Shown: positions 9,449 through 19,107, counted from the first letter of the stretch. The stretch: 64,000 bases of DNA from Pricia antarctica (GCA_011050085.1 DRGL01000008.1:1-64000), one strand, 5' to 3'. The notes: generated from the letters alone by a model not told the origin. Numbers and translations: made by a program.

Positions 9449-9943
9449 TCAATTACTTCTAGTATATAGTAGATGTTCTATTAGAGTAAAATCTACCCCT
9501 AGGTCATCTTTGAGTTCGTATTTCAACAACAACTCCCCCCAATATTTTCCATCGGAAAAATCGGCCAATATCCATTTGTGATTCAAAACCTTGATTTTAT
9601 TGATTTTGAAATCCCCCTCCATACCTTCATACGGAACAAGCGGATTTGTACCCTTGCTTTCATTGGTTTCTAACAACTTATCGGTAACATAGCCCGAAGG
9701 GTCCTTTAATTCTAAATGCTCGTAGTAGGCTAAGGCATCGTCATTGTTTTCCAAAGAAAAATATTGCAATTCGAGCACCTTCAACTGAGTGTTTTTCACA
9801 GAATCTTGCAACTGCTCGACATCCGCTTTTAAATTGGTAATTTTGCTGTCTTTAGCTTCAGCCAATTTGCCGCTGCTGACAAAAAGGTATAAGCTAATCA
9901 ATGCCATAAAAATAAACATGTAAAGAAAAATTCTACTTTTCAA
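9449..9943 (-). CDS. Membrane-anchored protein of unknown function with a coiled coil
   Basis: 164 residues. One N-terminal hydrophobic helix (about 5-24, FLYMFIFMALISLYLFV) is followed by a short heptad-like segment (about 30-60, KITNLKADVEQLQDSV). The C-terminal half is probably a periplasmic domain. No motif known to me. Similar proteins are, as I recall, found next to metallo-hydrolases in flavobacteria; the PhnP-like gene lies 160 bp upstream on the same strand. Confidence 0.7.
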   Translation of the reverse strand: MKSRIFLYMFIFMALISLYLFVSSGKLAEAKDSKITNLKADVEQLQDSVKNTQLKVLELQYFSLENNDDALAYYEHLELKDPSGYVTDKLLETNESKGTNPLVPYEGMEGDFKINKIKVLNHKWILADFSDGKYWGELLLKYELKDDLGVDFTLIEHLLYTRSN

Positions 9944-10103
9944 GGGAACTGAATTTTAGTTTAGGTAGATATAGATTTCATACCTATAAATAATAAATGT
10001 TTCTGGAAGATTGTACGCTACAAAGCTAACGTTATAGATATGGATTCTATTGTTTAGAAAATCTACAGTAAAAAAGCATAGTTACCAAGTCTATTGATTA
10101 ATT

Positions 10104-10868
10104 CTATACTTCAATTTCTAATCCATCGTAGGCTAAATGTACGCCTTTGGGTAATTTTTTTTCTACCTCTGCGTGAAATCCCAAATGGTGACTGATATGT
10201 GTGAAATAAGCGGTTTCAGGCTTCACCTTTTCAACGAACGCCAAAGCTTCCTCAAGATTGAAATGTGAATGGTGCGCTTCCTCCCTAAGGGCATTGACCA
10301 CTAAGACTTTAGAGCCTTTTATTTTTTCGATTTCCTCTTCATCGATAGTCTTTACATCGGTCATATAGGTAAAACCACCAAACCGATATCCGAAAACCTG
10401 CACACGATTGTGATTTGCAGATATGGGCCTTATCGGAATGTTTCCCAGTGTAAAATCTTGATTGTTATTGACTACATTGATGGCAACAGAAGGTGCACCG
10501 GGATACCGATTCTCATCGGTAAAGATATAATCGAAGCGTTTTCGCAATGAATCGACCACCCTTTGGTGCGCATAAATGGGCACATCACCTTGTCTAAAAA
10601 AAAAGGGACGGATATCGTCAAGGCCTGCCGTATGGTCGGAATGTTCGTGGGTAAATAGAACACCGTCCAATTTTTCGACAGGATTAGCCAATAGCTGTTG
10701 CCTGAAATCCGGACCGCAGTCGATAACGTAATTATAATCATCCCAAGAGATTAAAACGGAAACCCGAAGTCTTTTGTCCTTCACATCGTCGCTTAAACAA
10801 ACGGGATGCTTACTACCGATAATCGGAATACCTTGGGATGTACCAGTACCTAAAAATGTAATTCTCAA
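10104..10868 (-). CDS. MBL-fold metallo-hydrolase, PhnP-like
   Basis: 254 residues. The N-terminus LGTGTSQGIP and the metal motif THEHSDHTAG (HxHxDH) identify the metallo-beta-lactamase fold of the PhnP/cyclic phosphodiesterase group. Further metal ligands are the Asp in TYMTDVKT and the histidines of THISHHLGFH. No phn operon is nearby, so a general phosphodiesterase or housekeeping role is more likely than phosphonate use. It is divergent from the gene at 10957. Confidence 0.88.
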   Translation of the reverse strand: MRITFLGTGTSQGIPIIGSKHPVCLSDDVKDKRLRVSVLISWDDYNYVIDCGPDFRQQLLANPVEKLDGVLFTHEHSDHTAGLDDIRPFFFRQGDVPIYAHQRVVDSLRKRFDYIFTDENRYPGAPSVAINVVNNNQDFTLGNIPIRPISANHNRVQVFGYRFGGFTYMTDVKTIDEEEIEKIKGSKVLVVNALREEAHHSHFNLEEALAFVEKVKPETAYFTHISHHLGFHAEVEKKLPKGVHLAYDGLEIEV

Positions 10869-10930
10869 ACCATCATGCTTCTAAGTCCAAATTTATAACT
10901 AAATACGCTATTTAGATGGCCTGAACTTGT

Positions 10931-10938
10931 TAACTTTG
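10931..10938 (+). promoter_or_regulatory. -7 box that fixes the start of the next gene
   Basis: TAACTTTG fits TAnnTTTG. It overlaps the possible upstream TTG start at 10927, so translation more likely begins at the ATG at 10957. Confidence 0.55.
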
Positions 10939-10956
10939 TTTAACAAAAATGATACT

Positions 10957-12447
10957 ATGGCTTCAGTTCTTAATAGGGACACTGCATTTGAAAACATTCC
11001 ATCTATCAAGGCAAAAACCTTAAGGATAAATTTAAATCCCGATATCTACGGTACTTTCGCCGAAATTGGAGCTGGTCAAGAAACAGCCCGAAATTTTTTC
11101 AGGTCCGGAGGGGCTTCAGGAACGATAGCCAAGGCAATGAGCGCCTATGATAAAGATTTCAGTGATGCTATATATGGAGTAGAGGAAGATGGCCGCTATG
11201 TAACCCAGCCCCGTCTGAAGAAAATGTTGACCCATGAGATGAAACTGATGGAAGAGCGTATCAGCCGAGAGACGCATCCCGATCGACTTTTCTTTTCCTA
11301 TGCCAATACGGTTGCTACCATCGACTTTTCAAAACGCTACAAAGGCCACGGTTGGTTGGGCATACGCTACCAATTAGATCCGCAACAAAAAGATTATGAC
11401 GAAATAGTCATTCACATACGCTTCAAACAAAATGAGGCCCGCTTGCAACAGGAAACCTTGGGTACCGTTGGAACAAACCTAATTTATGGGGCTTTTTACA
11501 AATATCATAAGCCACGAAAACTTCTAAAATACTTATACGACCATATTGACAAGGATACTATAGAAATTGATATGGTCAATTTTTCGGGTCCGAATTTCAA
11601 GAATGTCGATAACCGTTTGATGAGCTTACAGCTGATACGAAACGATATGACCGATGCGGTAATGTTCGGTCCGGATGGCAACAACCTGCTACCGGCAACG
11701 CTTTTATATAAAAAGAACATACTAGCGTTAAGGGGAAGCTTTAGACCTGTGACCAAGGTGAATATGGATATGTTCCATAAATCGTACGATATTTTTATCC
11801 GGGATCCGGCAGTTGATCAAGAACGTACCATTGTCATATTCGAGATTACACTCTCTAATCTAAAGGCGTCTGGAGAGATCGACGAACGGGATTTTATGGA
11901 TCGCGCGGAACTGTTATGTGCTCTGGGGCACACCGTTATGATTTCTAAATTTCAGGAGTATTACAAATTGGTAGAATATTTCAACAATTACACCAAAGAG
12001 AAAATTGGCCTGACCATGGGCGTAAATAACTTGGTTGATATTTTCGACGAAAAATATTATCGTCATTTAAGCGGTGGTATCCTTGAAGCCTTCGGAAAAT
12101 TATTTTTCAAGGAACTTGAGGTCTACCTCTATCCCATGAAAAATCCGGATACCGGACAGATCATGACCAGCAATAATGTGAAAGTACACCCTAGGATGAA
12201 AGAACTCTATAAGTTCTTCAAGTATAATGGTAAAGTGATGGACATTATCGACTACGATACTGAAATCATGCATATTTTTTCTAGGGATGTTCTGAAAAAA
12301 ATTATAAATGACGAAGAAGGCTGGGAAGACATGCTACCCAAAGGAATCGCCAAAACTATCAAAGAGAAAAATCTGTTTACCCGGAAATTGGTGAAAAAGT
12401 CTGAAAAAGTAGATAAGGTAGAAGAGGAAAAGTCTAAAAAAGCTTAG
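10957..12447 (+). CDS. Conserved cytoplasmic protein of unknown function (about 500 residues)
   Basis: 496 residues from the ATG at 10957; the frame extends to a TTG 30 bp upstream, but a promoter box lies there. The N-terminal block NPDIYGTFAEIGAGQETARNF and SGTIAKAMSAYD, then a central RYVTQPRLKKML, are the strongest-looking conserved parts. There is no signal peptide, beta barrel or nucleotidyltransferase HxGH motif. Names such as TonB-dependent receptor or nicotinate-nucleotide adenylyltransferase, which I recall seeing attached to relatives, are therefore not supported by the sequence. The C-terminus is Lys/Glu-rich. It is convergent with bcp across a strong terminator. Confidence 0.75.
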   Translation: MASVLNRDTAFENIPSIKAKTLRINLNPDIYGTFAEIGAGQETARNFFRSGGASGTIAKAMSAYDKDFSDAIYGVEEDGRYVTQPRLKKMLTHEMKLMEERISRETHPDRLFFSYANTVATIDFSKRYKGHGWLGIRYQLDPQQKDYDEIVIHIRFKQNEARLQQETLGTVGTNLIYGAFYKYHKPRKLLKYLYDHIDKDTIEIDMVNFSGPNFKNVDNRLMSLQLIRNDMTDAVMFGPDGNNLLPATLLYKKNILALRGSFRPVTKVNMDMFHKSYDIFIRDPAVDQERTIVIFEITLSNLKASGEIDERDFMDRAELLCALGHTVMISKFQEYYKLVEYFNNYTKEKIGLTMGVNNLVDIFDEKYYRHLSGGILEAFGKLFFKELEVYLYPMKNPDTGQIMTSNNVKVHPRMKELYKFFKYNGKVMDIIDYDTEIMHIFSRDVLKKIINDEEGWEDMLPKGIAKTIKEKNLFTRKLVKKSEKVDKVEEEKSKKA

Positions 12448-12503
12448 TTTTCATATTCCAAATAGGATTTTGAATCATTTACATTGACATACACTGAGAA
12501 TTT

Positions 12504-12549
12504 AAAAAGGGATGCAAATGCCAGTATATCGTCATTTGCATCCCTTTTT
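12504..12549. terminator. Bidirectional terminator between convergent genes
   Basis: A 17-bp perfect stem, AAAAAGGGATGCAAATG (12504-12520) with CATTTGCATCCCTTTTT (12533-12549) and a 12-nt loop. A/T tracts on both flanks let it serve both the gene ending at 12447 and bcp. Confidence 0.9.
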
Positions 12550-12584
12550 TAGTAGGATTTTTTATTGATTAAATAGCCATTGTT

Positions 12585-13037
12585 TTAATCTAAAATCTGC
12601 GCCGCGTGCGCTTTAGTTTTTACTTTGTCTATAATCCGTTCCACTACCCCATCCTCATCAAGTATAAAAGTTGTTCTAAGCAATCCATCGAATTCTTTTC
12701 CCATGAATTTTTTAGGCCCCCACACACCGAAAGTATCGATTACCGTATGGTCTTCATCTGCCAACAATGGAAAAGGAAGTTCATACTTATTTTTAAAATT
12801 CGATTGCTTTTTACCCGAATCTTCACTTACCCCCAAAAGTTCATATCCTTGAGCTTTTAAAGCGGCATAATTATCCCTTAGATTACAGGCCTCGGCGGTA
12901 CACCCGGGCGTATTGGCCCTTGGATAGAAGAAAATTATCAGTTTTTGTCCCTGATAATCAGATAGTTTTATAATAGTTCCATCTTGATCTTGTGACAGAA
13001 ATTCCGGAACCTTATCGCCCACTTGTAGTTTGCCCAT
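12585..13037 (-). CDS. bcp: Thioredoxin-dependent thiol peroxidase (BCP/PrxQ type)
   Basis: 150 residues, full length. The peroxidatic Cys46 in NTPGCTAEAC and the resolving Cys51 five residues later are the atypical 2-Cys PrxQ signature. FYPRANTPGC includes the Thr and Arg 124 region (LLRTTFILD) of the active site. It reduces H2O2 and organic peroxides with thioredoxin. It is divergent from nth with 45 bp between starts, so both oxidative-damage genes may share control. Confidence 0.95.
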   Translation of the reverse strand: MGKLQVGDKVPEFLSQDQDGTIIKLSDYQGQKLIIFFYPRANTPGCTAEACNLRDNYAALKAQGYELLGVSEDSGKKQSNFKNKYELPFPLLADEDHTVIDTFGVWGPKKFMGKEFDGLLRTTFILDEDGVVERIIDKVKTKAHAAQILD

Positions 13038-13082
13038 TTTCAGTTACATTTATGTTTTTAGAACGAACGAAATTAAGCAAAA

Positions 13083-13739
13083 ATGACCAAAGCCGAAAAG
13101 GTAGATTTTACCATACGGACACTACAAGATATCTATCCCGAAATACCTGTTCCCCTTGAACACAAAGACCCTTATACTTTGTTGATTGCCGTACTGATGT
13201 CAGCCCAATGTACCGATGTGCGGGTAAACCAGGTAACGCCGCTACTTTTTGAAAAAGCGGACAATCCCTATGATATGGTAAAACTCTCCATTGAGGAAAT
13301 CAAGACTATAATTAGGCCGGTTGGTCTTTCACCAATGAAATCAAAAGGAATTTATGGTCTTTCTAAAATTTTAATTGAAAAATATGGTGGAAAAGTTCCC
13401 CAAGATATTGCTCTTCTAGAAGAATTACCTGCAGTTGGCCATAAGACAGCCAGTGTTGTTGTCGCGCAAGCTTTTGATATACCGGCTTTTCCAGTTGATA
13501 CCCACATCCATCGCCTGATGTACCGATGGGGATTTACTAATGGAAAGAATGTAAGACAAACTGAAATAGATGCAAAACGCCTGTTCCCTAAAATTCTATG
13601 GAACGATTTACATCTTCAAATCATATGGTATGGCAGGGAATATTCGCCCGCCAGAGGCTGGAATTTAGAACATGACATCATAACAAAAACGATTGGAAGA
13701 AAGTCGGTGTTGAATGCATACTATAAGTTAAGGAAGTAA
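13083..13739 (+). CDS. nth: Endonuclease III, iron-sulfur-free form
   Basis: 218 residues. The helix-hairpin-helix LPAVGHKTA carries the catalytic Lys121 and FPVDTH the catalytic Asp139, so it should be a bifunctional DNA glycosylase/AP lyase for oxidised pyrimidines. The C-terminal region that holds the C-x6-C-x2-C-x5-C cluster loop in E. coli Nth reads YSPARGWNLEHDII and contains no cysteine; the only Cys in the protein is Cys43. The same ending is, to my knowledge, common in flavobacterial Nth. Confidence 0.93.
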   Translation: MTKAEKVDFTIRTLQDIYPEIPVPLEHKDPYTLLIAVLMSAQCTDVRVNQVTPLLFEKADNPYDMVKLSIEEIKTIIRPVGLSPMKSKGIYGLSKILIEKYGGKVPQDIALLEELPAVGHKTASVVVAQAFDIPAFPVDTHIHRLMYRWGFTNGKNVRQTEIDAKRLFPKILWNDLHLQIIWYGREYSPARGWNLEHDIITKTIGRKSVLNAYYKLRK

Positions 13740-13933
13740 TCCGCATGAATTACTTCAAAAGCTGTATTCCTATAATGGAAATAAGTCAGATAAAGAAAAT
13801 GTGCCTTAGCGCTTGGCGAATAGAACAGGTGTCGGGAAGCAAGTAAAGATAATTCTCCCTCAACAGGAAAGTTAGCAGTAGACTAGATTATTTAAAATCT
13901 AAAATTGTCCGAAATATTTTAAATAAAAAATAA

Positions 13934-13989
13934 AAAACGTAACACCAAAAACGGGATAGTATTCCTATGTCGTTTTTGCCCTACGTTTT
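13934..13989 (-). terminator. Imperfect terminator hairpin after the first sigma cassette
   Basis: AAAACGTA (13934-13941) and AAAAACG (13947-13953) pair with CGTTTTT (13971-13977) and TACGTTTT (13982-13989) around a small internal loop. On the minus strand a T-rich run follows. Confidence 0.5.
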
Positions 13990-14039
13990 AAATATCTCCC
14001 AAATTTTAGTGATGGAAGATTTCAGATTTTGAGATCGTG

Positions 14040-14204
14040 CTAGTTCAAATTGTTCTCAAATTTCATATCCTGATACTCCACGATATGCAATGATTTTGAA
14101 AAACTCAACAAAAACTGAACGGTCTCGGGTCTAGTTGTAATACTTTTTCCTTTTTCAAGGTTCTCAGAGTAGATTTTTTCCATAATAGTAGCATTGTTAT
14201 ACAT
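14040..14204 (-). CDS. Micro-ORF (54 aa) downstream of sigma factor 1, paralogue of 15146-15295
   Basis: ATG at 14204, TAG at 14040-14042, 55 codons without interruption. It lies 50 bp downstream of the sigma gene on the same strand. The C-terminal half contains RPETVQFLLSFSKSLHIVEY and ends FENNLN. The other micro-ORF, in the same place behind the paralogous sigma factor, has RRMSLDFLLSYSKSLQI and ends FELHLN: 15 of the last 31 residues are identical without gaps. Conservation at equivalent positions after duplication supports a real protein. It is soluble-looking, basic to neutral, and has no known motif. A regulator of the sigma factor is a possibility, as inference only. Confidence 0.65.
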   Translation of the reverse strand: MYNNATIMEKIYSENLEKGKSITTRPETVQFLLSFSKSLHIVEYQDMKFENNLN

Positions 14205-14254
14205 GAATAACGCTACTCCATTCGAAATATTGTCAAGAACTCAAATCTATCTCA

Positions 14255-14836
14255 TTAATTTGTCAAGACAATATTATTTTTGTCTATGATTTTGCGAAGA
14301 TTGATAAGTGCATATCGCATTCTACCTAAAGCTGTATTGATGCTAACCCCTGTATTTTCGGAGATTTCTTTAAAACTCATGTCCTTGTAGATACGCATTA
14401 CCAAAACTTCTTTTTGGTCGTCCGGTAATTCTTCTATTAGCAATTTTAAATCAGCGGTAATCTGATCTTTAATAAGTTGTTTTTCAGCATTTAATTTTTC
14501 GTCTCCAATTACCGAGAAAATATTAAAGTCATCGGTACCTTCGAACATTGGCATTCTCTTGTTCTTTCTAAAGTGATCGATAATAAGATTATGGGCGATA
14601 CGCATTACCCAAGGTAAAAATTTACCTTCTTCACTATATGAACCTTTTTTGAGGGTTTTAATGACCTTGATAAATGTGTCTTGAAAAATATCCTCGGTGG
14701 TATCCCTATCAAGAACTTTAGAGTAGATAAAACTACTGATACGTTGGTTGTGGCGATTGATCAGAACTTCAAGGGCTTTTTCGTCACCGCTGATGTAATT
14801 GCTAACTAGTACTGAATCTTCAATTTGCTGAGTCAT
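14255..14836 (-). CDS. ECF-family RNA polymerase sigma factor (copy 1)
   Basis: 193 residues. Region 2 includes DTTEDIFQDTFIKVI and LPWVMRIAHNLIIDHFRK, which bind core polymerase and the -10 DNA. Region 4 has the helix-turn-helix SFKEISENTGVSINTALGRM for -35 recognition. No anti-sigma factor gene adjoins it; instead a micro-ORF follows. The protein is about three quarters identical to the copy at 15363-15944, with the same length, so the two arose by tandem duplication. Confidence 0.93.
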   Translation of the reverse strand: MTQQIEDSVLVSNYISGDEKALEVLINRHNQRISSFIYSKVLDRDTTEDIFQDTFIKVIKTLKKGSYSEEGKFLPWVMRIAHNLIIDHFRKNKRMPMFEGTDDFNIFSVIGDEKLNAEKQLIKDQITADLKLLIEELPDDQKEVLVMRIYKDMSFKEISENTGVSINTALGRMRYALINLRKIIDKNNIVLTN

Positions 14837-15093
14837 CTTGTAGGGATTTTAGAGTTGGGACTTTCGAGGGGAAAATTCCAAGGTTTTTTGGTTAATTTTT
14901 GAGTTTTGCTTTATCCCGAAGGATGCTTTGTTTGTTATTTCTGAGGTAAATATAGAGAGAAGTGCGCGTTTTGAAAAAACATTGTTGTCAAACCCCCGAT
15001 TTCTGATGTGAAATCCTACTTTTTGCATTTTCGGTGTAATAAATCCGTTTCAATTGCGTTAGATGGCCCAATTTCGAGTGGCTAAAAAGTAAA

Positions 15094-15123
15094 AGCCCCT
15101 GCAACAGGTTTGTTGCAGGGGCT
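15094..15123 (-). terminator. Rho-independent terminator of the second sigma cassette
   Basis: AGCCCCTGCAACA (15094-15106) pairs perfectly with TGTTGCAGGGGCT (15111-15123) around a 4-nt loop. The minus strand continues TTTTACTTTTTA. It closes the sigma 2 / micro-ORF unit 22 bp after the micro-ORF stop. Confidence 0.9.
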
Positions 15124-15145
15124 CAAAAAGTATTGAATATAAATC

Positions 15146-15295
15146 TTAATTCAAGTGCAATTCAAAATGACGGCCCATAATTTTAGAAATTTGTAAGGAT
15201 TTTGAGTAAGACAGCAAAAAATCAAGACTCATACGTCTTGTTTGTATTAGTTGACAAGTGTCTTGTATATTAGTTTTCATATTTTTCATAACCAT
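15146..15295 (-). CDS. Micro-ORF (49 aa) downstream of sigma factor 2, paralogue of 14040-14204
   Basis: ATG at 15295 (a second ATG two codons on), TAA at 15146-15148. It lies 67 bp behind the sigma gene and 22 bp before a strong terminator, so it is the last coding unit of that transcript. The FLLSYSKSL segment (residues 26-34) and the end FELHLN match the other micro-ORF. The N-terminal 20 residues differ. No function is known to me. Confidence 0.65.
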   Translation of the reverse strand: MVMKNMKTNIQDTCQLIQTRRMSLDFLLSYSKSLQISKIMGRHFELHLN

Positions 15296-15362
15296 CGGTT
15301 TTGTATCCCTAATTTAACGTTGGCATAGCTCAAATAAATATATTCGTTCGACCTAAGACGCT

Positions 15363-15944
15363 TTAATTCGTCAAAACTATATCGTTTTCCTCGATAATCT
15401 TTCTAAGATTAATTAAAGCGTAGCGCATTCTTCCCAATGCGGTGTTGATACTAACACCTGTATTTTCTGAGATTTCCTTAAAGCTCATGTCCTTATACAT
15501 ACGCATGACCAATACCTCCCTTTGATCCGATGGCAGTTCTTCTATCAACATACCAAGGTCAAGGTCAATTTGGTCCTTAATATTCTGACGCTCGGGATCG
15601 AGTTTATCATCACCCATCATCGCAAAAATATTGTAACTGTCGGCACCTTGAAACATAGGCATTCGATTAGATTTTCGAAAATGGTCTATTATAAGGTTGT
15701 GGGCAATACGCATAATCCACGGTAGAAATTTACCTTCTTCATTATATGTACCCCGACGTAAAGTTTTGATAACCTTAATAAAGGTATCCTGAAAAATATC
15801 TTCGGTGATGCTTCGGTTACCTACTTTAGAATAGATAAAACTACTAAGGCGCTGATTGTGCTTTGCGATAAGTCCTTCCAATGCTCTTTCGTCACCGGAA
15901 ATGTATCTTTGAATAAGAAGGGAATCTTCGAGTTGTTGCTCCAT
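15363..15944 (-). CDS. ECF-family RNA polymerase sigma factor (copy 2)
   Basis: 193 residues from the ATG at 15944. The frame extends 33 bp further to another ATG, but the shorter start gives MEQQLEDSLL, aligning with MTQQIEDSVL of copy 1. Region 2 (SITEDIFQDTFIKVI) and the region 4 helix-turn-helix (SFKEISENTGVSINTALGRM, identical to copy 1) are intact. The identical recognition helix suggests both recognise the same promoters. A -7 box at 16075-16082 gives a leader of about 120 nt. Confidence 0.93.
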   Translation of the reverse strand: MEQQLEDSLLIQRYISGDERALEGLIAKHNQRLSSFIYSKVGNRSITEDIFQDTFIKVIKTLRRGTYNEEGKFLPWIMRIAHNLIIDHFRKSNRMPMFQGADSYNIFAMMGDDKLDPERQNIKDQIDLDLGMLIEELPSDQREVLVMRMYKDMSFKEISENTGVSINTALGRMRYALINLRKIIEENDIVLTN

Positions 15945-16074
15945 AACAATTACTTTTTTTTGGTTATACACAAACACCTTTCATCGCGAAAAGGCAGTGC
16001 TAAAGAAAACAGAATCTTTAAAAAAGTAATTTTATGCTATAGGCGTTTCGATTAATTAACGTTTCGTTACTTGT

Positions 16075-16082
16075 CAAATATA
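16075..16082 (-). promoter_or_regulatory. -7 box for sigma factor 2
   Basis: TATATTTG on the minus strand matches TAnnTTTG, about 130 bp before the start at 15944. The stretch 15945-16317 otherwise holds no convincing gene. Confidence 0.5.
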
Positions 16083-16305
16083 GATAAAAATAAATGACCT
16101 TAAAAAATATAATGTATTAGTGACCTAATTTCCCGTTTGTATATACGCTAAAAATCTACAAAGGGTTCATTACCATTTTCAAAAGTGAGTTTGCATCCAC
16201 TACACCCGTACTAAATTATATTGTTACCCCTATCCCCTATGCTCAGAGAAACGTAGATTATTTAGATTAAACTTTAGTGGGCTTACAATGCTATGACTTT
16301 TGAAT

Positions 16306-16313
16306 TACCTTTG
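16306..16313 (+). promoter_or_regulatory. -7 box very close to the uvrA start
   Basis: TACCTTTG ends 4 bp before the ATG at 16318. If used, the transcript would start at or near the start codon, i.e. be leaderless. Confidence 0.5.
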
Positions 16314-16317
16314 CAAA

Positions 16318-19107
16318 ATGAAGATAGGCACACCTAAATTAGAGGATATAAATCCAAAAGAAAATATCATTATTAAGGGAGCGAAACTACACAACCTTAA
16401 AAACATTGATGTTGTCATTCCGCGTAACAAACTAGTGGTTATTACGGGGCTGTCAGGTTCCGGTAAGTCAAGTCTAGCATTTGACACATTGTATGCGGAG
16501 GGCCAACGGCGTTACGTAGAGAGCCTTTCTTCATATGCCCGTCAATTCTTGGGGAAACTTGACAAACCCAAAGTAGACTATATTAAAGGTATTGCCCCGG
16601 CCATAGCCATCGAACAAAAGGTAAATTCTACCAATCCCAGATCTACGGTAGGCACGACTACCGAAATTTATGATTATCTAAAACTTCTGTATGCCCGAAT
16701 CGGAAAAACCTTTTCACCAATTTCCGGAAACGAGGTAAAAAAACACACTGTTAGCGATGTCATTAATTATATCAAGACTTTTGAAGAAGGTGTAAAATTG
16801 CTGTTACTGGCTCCGATAAAAATTGATGCAAAGCGAGATACCCTTAAGTCATTACAATTATTGTCTAAACAGGGTTATGCCCGAATTAAATATAAGGATG
16901 AGGTAATTCGAATAGATGCCGCCCCCAAAAATATTGGTCGGGAATTCGATTTGGTGGTCGACCGTATCATTACCAAAGATGACGAAGATTTTCTTAACCG
17001 TTTGGCCAATGCCATCGACACCGCGTTTTTTGAAGGGAAAGGTGAATTGATGATTGAAGAGCTATCCACCGCAAAGGGGAAGCATTTCAGCAATAATTTT
17101 GAATTGGACGGAATGTCTTTTTTGGAACCCAACGTACACCTCTTCAGTTTTAATAACCCGTATGGTGCTTGTCCCAAATGTGAAGGATATGGCGACGTAA
17201 TCGGTATTGATGAAGATTTGGTCATCCCGAATACAGCACTATCCATTTACGATAATGCCATTTTTGCATGGCGCGGGGAGAGTATGGGATGGTACCGTGA
17301 TCAATTGGTAAATTCCGCATACAAATATGACTTCCCCATTCATAAACCCTGGTACGAACTTTCAGCTGAGCAGAAACAACTAGTATGGGATGGTAACGAT
17401 CATTTCATCGGATTACATAAGTTTTTCGAAACGCTAGAAGAAAAGAGCTATAAGATTCAAAATCGCGTGATGCTATCCCGTTACCGCGGCAAAACACGTT
17501 GTAGTCAATGTCAGGGCAAGCGTTTGCGAAAAGAAACAGATTATGTCAAGGTCGATGGCCATCATATTTCTAATCTTGTGGAGCTGCCCATTAAAAAGTT
17601 GATCGGGTTTTTTGAAAATATTTCCTTGGGCACACATGACGCGCAGATTGCCTCCCGATTATTAAAAGAAATCAATACACGATTAGGATTTTTAAATAAG
17701 GTTGGCTTAGGATATTTAACCTTAAACCGAAAATCGAACAGTCTATCCGGTGGTGAAAGTCAGCGTATCAATCTGGCGACTTCATTAGGGAGTAGTTTGG
17801 TAGGAAGTATGTATATTTTAGATGAGCCCAGTATCGGGCTTCATCCCAAAGACACCGAAAATTTAATCGAGGTCTTAAAATCGCTTCGAGATCTTGGAAA
17901 CACGGTAATCGTTGTCGAACATGATGAAGATATTATGAAGGCTGCAGACGAGGTTATCGATATCGGACCGGAGGCTGGCACGCATGGCGGTGAGGTGGTA
18001 GCATTTGGACCCTTGAGCGAAATCTTAAAATCCAATTCCCTAACCGCCGACTATCTGAACGGCACGCAAGAAATAGCGGTTCCGAAGGAAAGACGCAGCT
18101 CAAAAACCCATATCACCATCAAAGGCGCACGCGAACATAACCTCAAAAATATCGATGTAACTTTTCCGCTAAACATGCTTACTGTGGTTACCGGTGTTTC
18201 CGGTAGTGGTAAAAGTACGTTGGTGAAGAAATTACTCTATCCAATCATGTTAAAAGAAACTGGCGGATATGGTGAAAAAGCGGGACAATTCACTTCATTC
18301 GAAGGCCAATTCAAAGCTATCAAGCATGTTGAATTCGTAGACCAGAATCCAATTGGGCGATCTTCACGTTCGAATCCCGTTACGTACATCAAAGCTTATG
18401 ATGATATTCGAAATCTCTTTGCTTCGCAAAAATTAAGTAAAATTCGAAGTTATCAAGCCAAACACTTTTCCTTTAATGTTGATGGTGGTCGTTGTGAGAA
18501 ATGTAAAGGCGAGGGAGAAATTACCGTAGAGATGCAGTTTATGGCCGATGTGCATCTTGAATGCGATACCTGCAGTGGCAAACGCTTTAAAAAAGAAGTC
18601 TTGGAGGTTAAATTTGATGATGCCAATATTGACGATGTACTCAATATGACCATTGACGATGCTATTGTCTTTTTTGATAGCAACAAACAAGATAAGATCG
18701 TAAATAAACTAAAACCTTTACAAGATGTTGGCCTTGGATACGTTACATTGGGTCAATCCTCCTCTACATTATCAGGTGGTGAGGCACAGCGCATTAAACT
18801 TGCCTCGTTTTTAGTAAAGGCGACCACGAAAGATAAGGTCCTTTTTATTTTTGACGAACCGACCACAGGACTTCATTTTCATGATATCAAAAAATTACTA
18901 AAATCCTTCGATGCGCTGATTGCCAAAGGCCATTCGGTAGTCGTAATAGAGCATAATATCGAGCTTATAAAATGTGCTGATTACATTATCGATTTAGGGC
19001 CTGAAGGTGGAGATAATGGGGGTGAGCTATTGGCCAAAGGTACGCCTGAGGAGGTTATAAAGAACAAAAATTCTTTCACTGCGGGTTACTTAAAAGAGAA
19101 ATTATAA
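16318..19107 (+). CDS. uvrA: Excinuclease ABC subunit A
   Basis: 929 residues from the ATG at 16318; an alternative TTG lies 18 bp upstream but ahead of the promoter box. It contains two ABC ATPase halves: Walker A GLSGSGKS (residue about 44) and GVSGSGKS (about 620), with signatures LSGGESQR and LSGGEAQR. The zinc fingers CPKC...CSQC and CEKC...CDTC are complete. UvrA finds bulky DNA lesions and loads UvrB in nucleotide excision repair. No uvrB or uvrC nearby, which is usual. Bacteroidota often have two UvrA paralogues; which one this is cannot be told here. Confidence 0.97.
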   Translation: MKIGTPKLEDINPKENIIIKGAKLHNLKNIDVVIPRNKLVVITGLSGSGKSSLAFDTLYAEGQRRYVESLSSYARQFLGKLDKPKVDYIKGIAPAIAIEQKVNSTNPRSTVGTTTEIYDYLKLLYARIGKTFSPISGNEVKKHTVSDVINYIKTFEEGVKLLLLAPIKIDAKRDTLKSLQLLSKQGYARIKYKDEVIRIDAAPKNIGREFDLVVDRIITKDDEDFLNRLANAIDTAFFEGKGELMIEELSTAKGKHFSNNFELDGMSFLEPNVHLFSFNNPYGACPKCEGYGDVIGIDEDLVIPNTALSIYDNAIFAWRGESMGWYRDQLVNSAYKYDFPIHKPWYELSAEQKQLVWDGNDHFIGLHKFFETLEEKSYKIQNRVMLSRYRGKTRCSQCQGKRLRKETDYVKVDGHHISNLVELPIKKLIGFFENISLGTHDAQIASRLLKEINTRLGFLNKVGLGYLTLNRKSNSLSGGESQRINLATSLGSSLVGSMYILDEPSIGLHPKDTENLIEVLKSLRDLGNTVIVVEHDEDIMKAADEVIDIGPEAGTHGGEVVAFGPLSEILKSNSLTADYLNGTQEIAVPKERRSSKTHITIKGAREHNLKNIDVTFPLNMLTVVTGVSGSGKSTLVKKLLYPIMLKETGGYGEKAGQFTSFEGQFKAIKHVEFVDQNPIGRSSRSNPVTYIKAYDDIRNLFASQKLSKIRSYQAKHFSFNVDGGRCEKCKGEGEITVEMQFMADVHLECDTCSGKRFKKEVLEVKFDDANIDDVLNMTIDDAIVFFDSNKQDKIVNKLKPLQDVGLGYVTLGQSSSTLSGGEAQRIKLASFLVKATTKDKVLFIFDEPTTGLHFHDIKKLLKSFDALIAKGHSVVVIEHNIELIKCADYIIDLGPEGGDNGGELLAKGTPEEVIKNKNSFTAGYLKEKL

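Noticed and set aside
10927-10956. Upstream TTG start for the gene at 10957
   Set aside because: A -7 promoter box overlaps this stretch, so the ATG at 10957 is a better start.
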